Shown here piece by piece: positions 25,813 through 35,249 of a stretch of 64,000 nt of DNA. A model generated the notes under the pieces. It saw only the letters and a program-made list of their open reading frames with translations. It was not told where the DNA came from and ran no database searches. The DNA is taken from the NCBI GenBank assembly GCA_029821735.1, contig JALGSU010000012.1, forward strand, positions 124,001-188,000, read 5' to 3'. Origin of the DNA: Candidatus Zipacnadia bacterium (GTDB taxonomy: Bacteria > Armatimonadota > Zipacnadia > Zipacnadales > UBA5352). The position numbers were made by a program, and so were the translations under genes. Position 1 is the stretch's first letter, and every line of letters begins with the position of its first letter.

Positions 25813-26529
25813 TCAGTTCTCGATGCGCTTTCCCCAACCACGCGAGATCAACTCGATACAGCCGTCGGGGTGATAGTCATCCGGCTTAACTCCGAGCCCC
25901 AGTTTGCCTCTGATTTCAGCCAGGTCCCGCAGCTGCTCGTCCGACAGCAGATCGGCGCCGCCGTTGGTGGCGATGATGGTCGCCACCTCGGCCCCCTGCT
26001 CGACCGTCTCCATGCGGTAGTACGCGTCCCAGACGTCGCGCCCCAGAGTCACCACGCCGTGATTGCGCAGCAGGAACGCGTCCGCCTCGGCCACCATCGG
26101 CAGCGCCGACGCGGGCACTTCCATCGTGCCTGGCGTGCCATACTCAGCGCAGGGAACGGACCACAGTGCCACCGCGATCTCGGTCAGATAGTGCGTCGGC
26201 ACCGCCCGGCCCATCGCCGCGAACGCCGTCCCATAGGGCGGGTGCGCATGAACGATGCCCTGCACGTCGGACCGCGCTGCGTAGCACACCAGGTGCAGCA
26301 GCGCTTCCGATGAGGGCTGCCCTGGTCCGAGCAGAGTTCCGTCGGGAATCAGCACCACCAGGTCATCTGGCTGCATGAAGCCCTTGCTGACCATCGTCGG
26401 AGTGCATATGATATTGCCGTCGTCCATCCGCGCGGAGATGTTCCCGTCGTTCGCCGCCACCTGTCCACTCGTCCACAGGCGGCGTCCGACCTCGCAGATG
26501 GCGTCGCGAAGTTCCTGCTCGCTTGCCAT
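25813..26529 (-). CDS. class II aldolase/adducin family protein (fuculose-phosphate-aldolase-like)
   Basis: A 238-residue zinc aldolase. ANDGNIS at 26-32 is the phosphate-binding loop, Glu75 in SSEALLH is the likely catalytic acid, and His94 and His96 in HAHPPYG with a later His in LLRNHGVVTLG are the zinc ligands. All are conserved in L-fuculose-1-P aldolase, ribulose-5-P epimerase and dehydratase relatives. I chose the ATG at 26529 because GAGG lies 9 nt upstream and longer starts lack homology. The sugar-phosphate substrate is unknown. Confidence 0.87.
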   Translation of the reverse strand: MASEQELRDAICEVGRRLWTSGQVAANDGNISARMDDGNIICTPTMVSKGFMQPDDLVVLIPDGTLLGPGQPSSEALLHLVCYAARSDVQGIVHAHPPYGTAFAAMGRAVPTHYLTEIAVALWSVPCAEYGTPGTMEVPASALPMVAEADAFLLRNHGVVTLGRDVWDAYYRMETVEQGAEVATIIATNGGADLLSDEQLRDLAEIRGKLGLGVKPDDYHPDGCIELISRGWGKRIEN

Positions 26530-26646
26530 CGATAGTTGCCTCACATTCTGCAGATTACTCAAACAATAGTCCTGGGGGGCCTCGCCTGAGTGCAGCGCGT
26601 AGGTTCGCAATCCGAGGGCCGTTACCTGCTGCGGCGGATCAGTGGT

Positions 26647-27300
26647 TCACGGGTGGTCGGCCACGAAACGCATCGCCACAAATCCCGCGCCCTCGACGAT
26701 GCCCGACCGCAGAGGCCCATCTGGATCGATTGGCCCCCCGTGGGGTGTGAAAAGACAGCTCATCGCGTCGTCCATCATCAGCCCTGCGGCTCCCGCCAGG
26801 CTGATCACTTCCTGGCACGTATAGAACGTGGCCCGCGAGTAGAAGGCATGGCCCTCCTCGCCCTGGCGAACGTAGTGCTGACCCCATGAACTGTCGGCGG
26901 GCACCAGGCCGATGACGAGCGCGCCGCCTTCCGCCATGACTCGCGCGCACTCGCGCAGCGTCGCGCCGGGATCGTCCAGGAAGCAGATGGTCACCACCAT
27001 CAGCAGGCCCCCAAACGAGTTGTCGGCGTAGGGCATTTGCTCGCCGGCCCCGACACTCACGGTGATGCTGCGCCGCGCTGCGAACTCCAGGACAGCCGGC
27101 GACGGGTCCAGACCTTCCTCAACCCCGAGGGCCTCGGCGAATCGCCCGGTCCCTACGCCCACCTCCAACCAGCGATGCGGCGCTCCCTCCAGCAGGGGGC
27201 GCACACACCGCACTTCGAGCCCGAACAGCGGCGCCCCGTCCGGCGAGTCGAACCAGTCGTCATAGCGCTGAGCAAGATGATTGAACGGGTTATCGGCCAT
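26647..27300 (-). CDS. class I SAM-dependent methyltransferase (UbiE/Methyltransf_11 type)
   Basis: A 217-residue methyltransferase. Motif I is WLEVGVGTGRF (residues 44-54), followed by the acidic motif II region (GLDPSPAVL), PYADNSFGGLLMVVTICFLDD as motifs post-I/II, and EGGALVIGLVPAD. It begins NPFNHLAQRYDDWF, as UbiE-like small-molecule methyltransferases do. There is no DNA-methyltransferase catalytic motif, so it is not the partner of the HsdS-like gene next door. I chose the ATG at 27300 with GAGGAATCACT ahead of it. Confidence 0.87.
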   Translation of the reverse strand: MADNPFNHLAQRYDDWFDSPDGAPLFGLEVRCVRPLLEGAPHRWLEVGVGTGRFAEALGVEEGLDPSPAVLEFAARRSITVSVGAGEQMPYADNSFGGLLMVVTICFLDDPGATLRECARVMAEGGALVIGLVPADSSWGQHYVRQGEEGHAFYSRATFYTCQEVISLAGAAGLMMDDAMSCLFTPHGGPIDPDGPLRSGIVEGAGFVAMRFVADHP

Positions 27301-27313
27301 AGTGATTCCTCGA

Positions 27314-28000
27314 TCACGCCAACGTTCGCTCGAGATCGGCAACGATCTCGCGCAATGCCTCAGTCGCCTCGCCGAACCTGCGGTCCCTGTGTGCGGGCAG
27401 CACCTCGTCAGCGTAGCGACGCGCGACCTCGGCCTGCGCCTCCTCGGCCACGATCGCCACCTGCAGCGAGCGGATCTCGTCGAAGTTCAGGTTGCTTGGC
27501 CCGACGCCGTTGATGAGCCGGTGTATCTGCGCCCACCCAAAGCGCGTTCGCAAGAAGGCCGCGACGTAGTCCGGGTCGATGTCACGCAGACGCACCAGAT
27601 CGACGAAGCAATCGACGACCGCCCGCCGTCGGCCATGGTATACCCCCAGCCGGTTCTTTGCCAGCGAGCCCTCTCCCGAGCGCGCCACAAGCAGATCGCC
27701 ACTGCGCACCACACAGCGCGCCGGAGCCCACGGGGAATCGGCACCCACGCGCACGGCATCACGCGTGTCGACGCCACTTGGGCGCAGGCACCCCTGCCCG
27801 ATGAGCGGCATACCGTTCGCATCGGGTTCAGGCGCTCGGCCGGTGACGATCGCACCGTAAGTGATGTGCTCGATGAAGTCGTGAAGCGGCGCGAGCGGCG
27901 CCCGGCACTCGGCCATGATCGCCTCATAGCATGGGTGCCAGTAGCCCGGATCGAGCCGCTCGACAAGGTCCTCGTTCTGCGTATGGCGCGTGATGAACAT
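27314..28000 (-). CDS. HsdS-like protein: single target-recognition-domain half of a type I specificity subunit, without partners
   Basis: A ~228-residue protein with the layout of one TRD plus a spacer helix of type I restriction specificity subunits: LDPGYWHPCYEAIM, LHDFIEHITYG, CVVRSGDLLVARSGEGSLA, VDCFVDLVRLRDIDPDYVAAF, GVGPSNLNFDEIRSLQVAI and a final helical segment. Full HsdS has two such units. No HsdM or HsdR gene lies nearby. The start is uncertain: the ATG at 28000 lacks a good ribosome site, and the frame stays open upstream over the divergent NagB-like start. It may be a domesticated DNA-binding or recognition protein. Confidence 0.6.
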   Translation of the reverse strand: MFITRHTQNEDLVERLDPGYWHPCYEAIMAECRAPLAPLHDFIEHITYGAIVTGRAPEPDANGMPLIGQGCLRPSGVDTRDAVRVGADSPWAPARCVVRSGDLLVARSGEGSLAKNRLGVYHGRRRAVVDCFVDLVRLRDIDPDYVAAFLRTRFGWAQIHRLINGVGPSNLNFDEIRSLQVAIVAEEAQAEVARRYADEVLPAHRDRRFGEATEALREIVADLERTLA

Positions 28001-28145
28001 GCGTGTGAACAGCAGTTCTTCGCCCGGGCGCTGCTCACCTTGCAGGCGGGCGAAGGAGAATCTCCGTCGGGGTCGAACTTGTCTGTCTGCGGGCACATCG
28101 TGCCCCGCTTGGTACGCCACATGCTGCTCACGAGGAGGACGAAAG

Positions 28146-29066
28146 ATGGCTTTCACGCCTGCCCTTGCTAGCTTCCTGGATTTCCAGGACGCCGAGGTAT
28201 GCGCCCGCGTCCGCGCGATCACGAGGGACAAGATCACCGAGCACCCGAAGAAGAGCTTCAAGATCAAGGTTATTGAGGACCTCTCCGAGTTCTACGGAGC
28301 ATTCGCGGTCGACATCGTCTCGCGCATCGTTCAGGCTCGGGACGAGAACCGCGAGTGTGTCATGATCCTGCCGGTGGGCCCGGTGCCGCAGTACGCGGTC
28401 GCCGCGGGCATCATCAACGGACTGGGGATCGACTGCTCTCACCTGGTGACCTTCAACATGGACGAGTATGCCGATGAGGACGGCAAGACCGCCCCGGCCA
28501 GTTGGGAGGGCTCCTTCGCGACCGCCATGCAGGCGAACTTCTTCGGCCGCGTCAACGCCAAGCTGCGCCCACCCAAGAAGAACATCAATTTCCCCAACTC
28601 CCGCAACATCGGCGACTACTCGCAGATGATCGCCGACAAGGGCGGCGCCGACTGCTGCTATGGCGGCATCGGCTGGTGTGGGCACATCGCGTTCTGGGAG
28701 TCCAGCCTTGGTAACAACTATGAGACGCTGGATGACTACAAGGCCGCGACCGCCCAGATCGTGGAGCTGACTCCGCTCACGATCATCCAGAATGCTCTGC
28801 ACAGTTTCGGCGGCGACTGGTCATGGGTACCGCCCAAGGCTGCGACCATTGCCCCGTCGGACATTCTCGGTGCCAAGCACCGCAGCTTCTGGCTCGACGG
28901 CATGTGCGGTCCCGCGACGCCCATGAGCTGGCAGAGATTCATCGCCCGTCTGGTGGCACACGGACCGGTCAACAAATACGTCCCCGGATCGATCCTGCAG
29001 GATGCGCCGACGGACTACACCATGATCGCTGGCGTGGCCGACGACGTGAAGATTGAGATGTCGTAG
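28146..29066 (+). CDS. NagB/glucosamine-6-phosphate deaminase-like protein
   Basis: A 306-residue member of the NagB/RpiA/CoA-transferase-like superfamily. FNMDEYADEDG (around 103-113) matches the active-site segment of NagB, and GGIGWCGHIAFWE matches the GIGxxGHIAFNE signature. It is longer than NagB (about 250-265) and diverges in the C-terminal third (GAKHRSFWLDGMCGPATPMS), so a different amino-sugar or sugar phosphate is possible. GAGGAGGACGAAAG precedes the ATG. It is divergent from the HsdS-like gene and ends in a strong terminator. Confidence 0.8.
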   Translation: MAFTPALASFLDFQDAEVCARVRAITRDKITEHPKKSFKIKVIEDLSEFYGAFAVDIVSRIVQARDENRECVMILPVGPVPQYAVAAGIINGLGIDCSHLVTFNMDEYADEDGKTAPASWEGSFATAMQANFFGRVNAKLRPPKKNINFPNSRNIGDYSQMIADKGGADCCYGGIGWCGHIAFWESSLGNNYETLDDYKAATAQIVELTPLTIIQNALHSFGGDWSWVPPKAATIAPSDILGAKHRSFWLDGMCGPATPMSWQRFIARLVAHGPVNKYVPGSILQDAPTDYTMIAGVADDVKIEMS

Positions 29067-29094
29067 CGCCGCGCTCTGACCTGCATGTACTGAG

Positions 29095-29124
29095 AAGCGC
29101 CGGGCCCGTGTGGGCCCGGCGCTT
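29095..29124 (+). terminator. terminator of the NagB-like gene
   Basis: AGCGCCGGGCCC pairs perfectly with GGGCCCGGCGCT around a GTGT loop, with a flanking A-T pair, 28 nt after the stop. It is followed by TTGGTGT. This is the most convincing intrinsic terminator in the window. Confidence 0.8.
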
Positions 29125-29153
29125 TGGTGTACCCTGGGTGCGGCTCGCCCCGA

Positions 29154-30290
29154 CTACTTCGGTATCCTTGTGCCGGAGTGCTTGAGCATGGTGAACAGCA
29201 ATTCGCGCGCTTCCCCAGCCGGAGCTGTCAGGCGGATCGCCACCACGCCCTCGTCCAGATCGCGCGCGTGCAACTCGCGCGAGGAGAATTCCCATGTGTT
29301 GAGCACCGTCTCCAACACCTCGAGCTGGGCGTCGGCTCCCGTGTGGTTGCGGATGGCGATCTGGTAGCGCTCGAGGGTGTCAGAGCCCGCCACGCGCCCG
29401 AGCCGGTCGAAGTCCAGGTTCTGCTTACGCTGATCGAGCATCGTGCGCTCGACCACAATGTCTCGCTCCACACCAAGGTCCAGCTCGAACTCCTCGCCGG
29501 GAGCATATTTGAGTTCGCCCGCCATCGAGCGCGCTGGCAGGCCCGCTTCGGTCAGCAGCACGATCGATACTCGTCCGACGGGCAGCGCCTCCTGCGCCAG
29601 CCCGCCCTCGGTGGGCGGCGTGAGGACGAGCACCTGGCGCACCTTCTGCGGATCCTGCTCACCATCGAGGCGGTATACGAGCCGCGCCCGCAGTGCCATC
29701 TGCGGCAGGAAGCCCGCGCGCACTCTTGCCGAAACCGGCAGGTCGCCCGCATCCGGGATATCCCACGTCGTGCGCGTCGCATCATCCGAACCCGAGCGCC
29801 CCAGCGTCAGCGACAGGCGCGCATCCTCCAGCGCCAGTCCACTCTCGTTCGATAGCGTCAGCGAGCCCTCGAGCTGCGCGTGGTCACTGCCGGGCTGATA
29901 CAGCAGTCGATACGAGGGCGTCCATTTCACATCTGCCAGCAAATAGCTGATGGTGACCGCCCAGTCGCCCTCCGTCGGCGCGGTGACATCCCACGCCAGC
30001 GTCCGCGCCGAGCCCGCCGGGACGATCGTCTCGCCCACGGCCAGGTCGCGCGGAGCGCGCAGGAGCACCGACCCGGCGTCAACCTTGTCGGTAGCCCAAG
30101 TGAAAGTCAACCGATTTGAGCCGCGCACCAGATGCGTCTGCACGTCCTGGCGCACCAGTGCCTTCGATGATGTGGTCGACAGCGCGACTTGGATGCCGGC
30201 CGGTTCGCCGAGCCGCTGCAGGGCCGGTCCAGCCCAGGCGGTGGCAGCGAAAGTGGCAAGCGCGAGGCAGATGGCAATTGTTCTCTTCAT
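29154..30290 (-). CDS. secreted DUF4139 domain protein
   Basis: A 378-residue exported protein. The signal peptide (residues 1-20) ends AWA before GPALQ. The body matches DUF4139, the C-terminal domain of mucoidy-inhibitor-MuiA-like proteins: VTISYLLADVKWTPSYRLLY is the typical segment, followed by LSNESGLALEDARLSLTLG and TLERYQIAIRNHTGADAQLEV near the end. GGGAGAGACGAC precedes the ATG. It is the last gene of the MoxR/DUF58/TgpA operon, 14 nt after the alpha/beta-hydrolase gene. Function is unknown. Confidence 0.82.
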   Translation of the reverse strand: MKRTIAICLALATFAATAWAGPALQRLGEPAGIQVALSTTSSKALVRQDVQTHLVRGSNRLTFTWATDKVDAGSVLLRAPRDLAVGETIVPAGSARTLAWDVTAPTEGDWAVTISYLLADVKWTPSYRLLYQPGSDHAQLEGSLTLSNESGLALEDARLSLTLGRSGSDDATRTTWDIPDAGDLPVSARVRAGFLPQMALRARLVYRLDGEQDPQKVRQVLVLTPPTEGGLAQEALPVGRVSIVLLTEAGLPARSMAGELKYAPGEEFELDLGVERDIVVERTMLDQRKQNLDFDRLGRVAGSDTLERYQIAIRNHTGADAQLEVLETVLNTWEFSSRELHARDLDEGVVAIRLTAPAGEARELLFTMLKHSGTRIPK

Positions 30291-30304
30291 GTCGTCTCTC
30301 CCCG

Positions 30305-33064
30305 TCAGCGCACGGCGAAAGTCGCCGTGGCTGTGACTGCGCGGGCGTCATCCACGCTTACGCGCGCGGTGTATTCGCCCCGCTCGACTGGGTCTTCTGA
30401 CGAGCCTGTGAATGTCACCGACGCAGTGCCACCAGGCGGCACTTGGACGGTCTTCGCCTCCGGGTAGCGCCTCGCCTGCAGGACTGCGCATCGAACTGTG
30501 GCGGCGACCGTCTCGGTGCTTCCGTAGTTGCGCACGGTCGCGGCGATACTGAAGGGGCGGCCGAAGTCTATATCGGTGCCCTTCACCTCTGTGATGATGA
30601 ATGTCTGGTCGCGATCCGCCAGCACGTTCACTGGAGCCGGACAGGTGGCCGTCAGCACTTGCGTCCCGTCCGTGGCGACTACTTGCGCCTGCAGGATGCA
30701 GGTTCCGGCCCGCAGTTCCTGCGGGCACCAGGTGAAGGTTGCATCTGCTCGCCCGCCTGCGGGTATCTGCACCTGTACGCGATCGGGGCGCACCTCACCC
30801 GCGGGTGCTGTCAGACGCACCGTGGCCTCAATCGCCCGGGCCGACGCGTTCAGCGCGCCGACCCTCACGCGCGTCAGATCGCTCGGGTAGATCGTTGGGG
30901 GAAGTGTGGCCTGTATGACGCGCAGGGCGCCCGGCGACGCCCACCCCGGCGCCAGTGCGCGCGCCTGGTCGGCGCTCCAGTCGTAGGTCGCGCCAGTGGC
31001 CATGACATTGACCACCTCGAAGGTCCGCTGATCGTCCCCGCGATCCGGCGCGGCGAACTCGCACCAGCCCTCTTCGTCCGTCAGCGCCGACCGCACCTGC
31101 TCAGTCGTGCCCCACCACCGCCCAGTCACTCTTGCCGTGTGCACGGGTGCTCCGGCGGCGTCAGTTATGCGGACTCGCGCCACGGTGCCCTCGCCCTCGC
31201 CCGCGATTTCAGCGATGTGCACGAAGCTGTGCAACTCGGGTTTCTGAGCCCGCGTGCGCGCGATCTGCAGGCCCCGGTCCACTTGCCAGCGGTCGTCGAA
31301 GTAGCCCGCCTCGACGAATTGCCCCGCCTCGTAGCAGGTCACCGGCGGCTTGTTGTTCACGTTGAGCTGGAACGGGAGTTGCGCCTGGTCCCAGTTGAAT
31401 ACCAGGTAATCCGGGTAGCCCCAGGGCAGCTTCTCCAGGTCATAGCCCATCAGTTGGGGTACGCCGTTCTCGTCTTGGGTGAACACGCGCTGGTTGACGA
31501 TGACCAGGTAGGTTGCCGAGTCGTTGAGCGCATTGGGGTAGCACATCATGCTCCCGAAATGCCCGCCCATGTAGCGCCGATCGCCGTGCAGCGGATCGTG
31601 CACGATCACGCCGTCTCGGCGGATCTCGACCGGGAAGGGCTGCGTCATGTGCGCCCGCCGCAGGACTGAACTTGAGTCGAGTGTGCCGAAGATTACGAGC
31701 GTGCGTTCACGCACGTCGGCATCGGTCAGCCTGTCTTCGGGCACGGCGGTCGCACCCGAGCCATGCACCATGAAGCCGTTCCAGCTTGCCGCGAACTGCT
31801 CGGCCTCCCGCTTGTGTCGCGCTACGTCAGACGGGCTGCCGGAAGTGCCCCAGGCAATGGCGAACGGACGGAGGAATGCATCGCCCACGGGGCCGCACAT
31901 TGCTGGAGTCTTGCGCAGACCGACTGGCTGATCGCTGACCTTGTGCCAGCCTATGATCGCGTCGGTATTGCTGCGCTCGGCGGCGATGGTCACCATCTCG
32001 GGCCGCCCGCTGTATGCGAGGAAACCGTCCGCCCACACATCCACGCGCTCCTCGTCAGCGCAGTTGCTGGCCTCGAGCATCAGCGTGCATGCGTCCACAT
32101 TGCGCGTGCTCACCGATACCGTCGTACCCTCGGCGTGGCCTTCCAGAACCCCGGTCATGCCATCAATGTGGAAGTCCTCGATGCGGCCCCAGTAGAGCTC
32201 CCCGTGTGGCAGCACGGTCGTCTGCACGAGGAAGTCTCCGCGCCCCTCTGTGCGCGAGTTCCGTGCGAAGTAATTGTAGATGGTCGTATAGTTCGTGCCC
32301 CGCCCGTGCCCCAGCGTCGGGTTATACACGACGAGCTGGTCGTGGGTATACGGATCGTCGCGGCCCAGTTCCCACAGCGCCTCCCGCAGTTGCAGGCCGT
32401 TGACTGGCAGCACCACGCTGTCGGCGCCGTCGACGATATGTCCCGTCGCTCCCCAGCGCCCGCGCGCCGCCCAGTAGAGCGGTGACGCCGCCTCAAGCAG
32501 CGGGCGCCGGAATTCCTCGATCTGATCGCGGAAATCGGTGCGCGCATACCAGTGGTAATGCCACTCGCGATAGTCGGTCCAGCCGTCCACGCCCATCACT
32601 GCGGCGAAGACATCCGGGTGGCGCAGCCCTGCGCGCAGGGCGCCCGAGCCTCCCATGGACCCGCCCGTGAAATACACGCGGTCGCGGTCAATACCGAAGC
32701 GCGTGTCGGCATCCTCGACCACGTTCAGAGTCTCAATGTCTCCGACGCCCTCGTAAAAGTTCGGGCCGCGTGCGTTCAGGTTGACGATGATCCATCCATA
32801 CTTCTCGGCCCAGTCCTTCTGGAATGAGCCGAAATTGGCGCTTACGCTCCAGCCGTACCCGTGGCCGTGCATGACCATCGGGTAACCGGCCGTGGTGGGT
32901 GGGGGGGTATCGGGCAGGTAGACGCCGTAAGCCTGCAGCGAATCATCGATCGGTGAACGATACTGGATGAGCTTGCCGATGCCCTCGGCCTGCGCTGGCG
33001 CACACAGACAGGCGGCCACGAGGGCCGCCTCCAAAACCACTGCGCACGCCGATCTGCAGATCAT
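30305..33064 (-). CDS. large secreted alpha/beta hydrolase (prolyl-oligopeptidase/esterase type) with C-terminal Ig/CARDB domains
   Basis: A 919-residue exported protein with a signal peptide to about residue 26 (APAQA). Residues ~35-300 form an alpha/beta-hydrolase domain: MVMHGHGYGW is the oxyanion-hole strand and GGSMGGSGAL gives nucleophile Ser136. The candidate late His is in NPTLGHGRGTNY. A middle region (~310-620) is unassigned. The last ~260 residues contain Ig/CARDB-like repeats (IEATVRLTAPAGE, FSIAATVRNYGSTETV). It resembles secreted prolyl-oligopeptidase-like esterases that cleave peptides or acetyl and feruloyl esters. GGGGAGCGATC precedes the ATG. Confidence 0.82.
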   Translation of the reverse strand: MICRSACAVVLEAALVAACLCAPAQAEGIGKLIQYRSPIDDSLQAYGVYLPDTPPPTTAGYPMVMHGHGYGWSVSANFGSFQKDWAEKYGWIIVNLNARGPNFYEGVGDIETLNVVEDADTRFGIDRDRVYFTGGSMGGSGALRAGLRHPDVFAAVMGVDGWTDYREWHYHWYARTDFRDQIEEFRRPLLEAASPLYWAARGRWGATGHIVDGADSVVLPVNGLQLREALWELGRDDPYTHDQLVVYNPTLGHGRGTNYTTIYNYFARNSRTEGRGDFLVQTTVLPHGELYWGRIEDFHIDGMTGVLEGHAEGTTVSVSTRNVDACTLMLEASNCADEERVDVWADGFLAYSGRPEMVTIAAERSNTDAIIGWHKVSDQPVGLRKTPAMCGPVGDAFLRPFAIAWGTSGSPSDVARHKREAEQFAASWNGFMVHGSGATAVPEDRLTDADVRERTLVIFGTLDSSSVLRRAHMTQPFPVEIRRDGVIVHDPLHGDRRYMGGHFGSMMCYPNALNDSATYLVIVNQRVFTQDENGVPQLMGYDLEKLPWGYPDYLVFNWDQAQLPFQLNVNNKPPVTCYEAGQFVEAGYFDDRWQVDRGLQIARTRAQKPELHSFVHIAEIAGEGEGTVARVRITDAAGAPVHTARVTGRWWGTTEQVRSALTDEEGWCEFAAPDRGDDQRTFEVVNVMATGATYDWSADQARALAPGWASPGALRVIQATLPPTIYPSDLTRVRVGALNASARAIEATVRLTAPAGEVRPDRVQVQIPAGGRADATFTWCPQELRAGTCILQAQVVATDGTQVLTATCPAPVNVLADRDQTFIITEVKGTDIDFGRPFSIAATVRNYGSTETVAATVRCAVLQARRYPEAKTVQVPPGGTASVTFTGSSEDPVERGEYTARVSVDDARAVTATATFAVR

Positions 33065-33085
33065 TGATCGCTCCCCGGCACTCTC

Positions 33086-35248
33086 TCAGTGCTCGCGCCT
33101 GAACAGCCCGTCTCTGATGTTCAGCAGTGCCGCCTCTGCCTGCGACCAGTCATCGTCCTCGACTCGCGCAGCCGAGAAGCGGGCGGACACGTACTTCCCT
33201 GTCAACACCGCGAGGTCCTGCGCCACTGCAGGAAACCGTTCGCCCGCATGTTGCTGGAATTCCCACGGAGCGTCACTCGCCGCCCGTGGCATTCCCTGGT
33301 GAGCCAGCCAACGGACCGCTTGCTGCCACGCGTGCTGCACACGTTCCGGGGCGTTCGCATTGAGCGGCAAGCGGCGCACTCGTCGCCGCCACCAGCGGGG
33401 CAGGTACACTCCGGTGGCGATGAGCAGCGTCGCCAGCGCCACCGCCAGTGCCAGCCGCACACTGTGCGCCGCCACCCACACCAGGCCCTCGTTGATTGCA
33501 GCGGCGATCGTCGCGGGCAGGTCGCGCAGTTTCCCAGCCATCGACTCGTTTTCCTCGTCGCCAAGTGGCGTCGGATCAAAGTCCACCCAGCCTGTGCCCG
33601 GCAACCACGCTTCCACCCACGCGTGCGCGTCCTGCTCTCGGACGACATAGAGGTCGGCTTCCTCGTCATACTCACCAGCCGTGAAACCGATCGGCATGCG
33701 AGCGGGCACTCCGACGGACCGCAGCATCACGATCATGGCCGTGGCGAAGTGTGTGCAGTAGCCAGCCTTCGTCTCAAAGAGGAAGTGGTCAACGAAGTCC
33801 GTCTCGGCCGGCAGCGCTGGCGCGTCCAGATCATATCTGTAGGTATCCCGGAGATGGTGTTCGATGGCAATGGCGTGGTCGCGCGGCAATGTCGCGTCGG
33901 CAGTCACCTGCGCGGCCAACTCCCGCACTCGTGCGGGCAGACTCTCGGGAAGCTGCAGCGCCGCCTCGGCTCCGACAGCCGCGAGCGCCTCGGGCTCGAC
34001 CACCTGCTGGAGTGTGTCCGGGTAAGAGATGGTCGCCGTGTAACTCTCACCGGGGTTCAGCCAGCCGCCGAACATAAGCGTGCCGGCATAGTCCACGCGC
34101 ATCGACGTGGCGCTCATCTTCACTTCCCGCGGATACCATGGCACCGGCAGGTGGGCGGCAAAGCTCTGATGCGCGGTCACCTGGACGTCCTCGGTGTCTG
34201 TGGCCAGAGCCGACAGGCCAACGCGCTCCGGCGGCGGCAGCGTCCAGTTCCCCGTGCCAGGTCCGAGACGCTCAAAGCGCCTGCGGTTCTGTACCCAGGA
34301 GCGGCCCGTATAGGTCTCGTAAGCAGTGAGACGCGTGCGCAGGGCTGCCTCACCCTTGAGAGTGAGGACCACCCGGTTGCGCGTACGCGGCGATGGTCCG
34401 CCCAGTCGGTACGTGCCCTCGGGCGTGATCGTCGGTCTGTCGCTGATCATCAGCCGAGCCAGTCGCCACGCCAGTTCGCGGCGCAACCAGCGCCCGGTTT
34501 CGTTGGACGGCTGCACCCGCCCAGCGACCATCGCCACCGCAGCACCGGCAATCAGCGCCGCCATCGACAGCCACACCCACGAATTCAGAGTCGGTCGCCA
34601 CCTGCCCCCGATCACGGTGTCGTGCGGCACAACCGCGTCGATCCGCCTCAGCCGTTGGCGCAGATGTTCGCCAGCCAGCAGTGCGAGCGTCCCGAGCAGC
34701 AACAGTACTGTGCCCCCGATGGCGGCGGGGGAGGGCGCGGCGATTAGTATGAGCAGCACCCCGGACGCCGCCGGAATCGCCGTCTGCGCCAAATCCGTGA
34801 TGGTGCGCACTGCGAACGAGCGGAAGACCATGATCCAGTAGAAGAGGCACACCAACGTGCGGTAGCCGACGATCAGTCCGGAGACTTCCTCGCCAATGCC
34901 CCCGGGAGGCCAGTTGGCGCGCATCTCGAGGTAGCCCAGGCCCACTGCTGCAAGTAGCGTCAGGTAGTTAGCATAGAAGCGCGGCATACGCGAGAAGTGC
35001 ATTCGGAAGGCGACCGGGAAGGCGAGTGCGAGAACGATGACAAGCTTCAGCAGCAGGAGTTGATCGGTGATGATCGCGCTCGAAGCTACGATCCCTCCGC
35101 CCATCGTTGTCCACGCGGCCAGCAGCATCGCCAGCCACCAGCGACGTTCTTCGGGCGTCGCCTCCGGAGCTTCGTGCGGTGATGGCGGCCAACCCAGGAC
35201 CCACAGTCTGGATGTCGCCCGCGCCCCGATGGCCCTCAGTACTCGCAC
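33086..35248 (-). CDS. TgpA-like membrane transglutaminase-fold protein (with C-terminal DUF4129-like region)
   Basis: A 720-residue membrane protein. About seven N-terminal transmembrane helices (to ~230) are followed by an extracytoplasmic region with a transglutaminase core: the catalytic Cys in KAGYCTHFATAM, the His in DAHAWVEAWL and the Asp in FDPTP are all present. A last TM helix (VRLALAVALATLLIATGVYL) precedes a cytosolic tail resembling DUF4129. I chose the GTG at 35248, 1 nt after the DUF58 stop, because GGGGGTGG precedes it; the longer ATG start lies inside the DUF58 gene. Family members act with MoxR and DUF58, probably on envelope proteins or peptides. Confidence 0.87.
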   Translation of the reverse strand: MRVLRAIGARATSRLWVLGWPPSPHEAPEATPEERRWWLAMLLAAWTTMGGGIVASSAIITDQLLLLKLVIVLALAFPVAFRMHFSRMPRFYANYLTLLAAVGLGYLEMRANWPPGGIGEEVSGLIVGYRTLVCLFYWIMVFRSFAVRTITDLAQTAIPAASGVLLILIAAPSPAAIGGTVLLLLGTLALLAGEHLRQRLRRIDAVVPHDTVIGGRWRPTLNSWVWLSMAALIAGAAVAMVAGRVQPSNETGRWLRRELAWRLARLMISDRPTITPEGTYRLGGPSPRTRNRVVLTLKGEAALRTRLTAYETYTGRSWVQNRRRFERLGPGTGNWTLPPPERVGLSALATDTEDVQVTAHQSFAAHLPVPWYPREVKMSATSMRVDYAGTLMFGGWLNPGESYTATISYPDTLQQVVEPEALAAVGAEAALQLPESLPARVRELAAQVTADATLPRDHAIAIEHHLRDTYRYDLDAPALPAETDFVDHFLFETKAGYCTHFATAMIVMLRSVGVPARMPIGFTAGEYDEEADLYVVREQDAHAWVEAWLPGTGWVDFDPTPLGDEENESMAGKLRDLPATIAAAINEGLVWVAAHSVRLALAVALATLLIATGVYLPRWWRRRVRRLPLNANAPERVQHAWQQAVRWLAHQGMPRAASDAPWEFQQHAGERFPAVAQDLAVLTGKYVSARFSAARVEDDDWSQAEAALLNIRDGLFRREH

Positions 35249-35249
35249 T

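Noticed and set aside
26647-28000. A restriction-modification system (HsdS-like gene next to a methyltransferase)
   Set aside because: The methyltransferase is of the UbiE-like small-molecule type with no DNA-methylation motif, and no HsdM or HsdR is present.
33089-34747. A 552-codon plus-strand frame opposite the TgpA-like gene
   Set aside because: The minus-strand gene has the intact transglutaminase triad and operon context; the plus-strand frame is a shadow.
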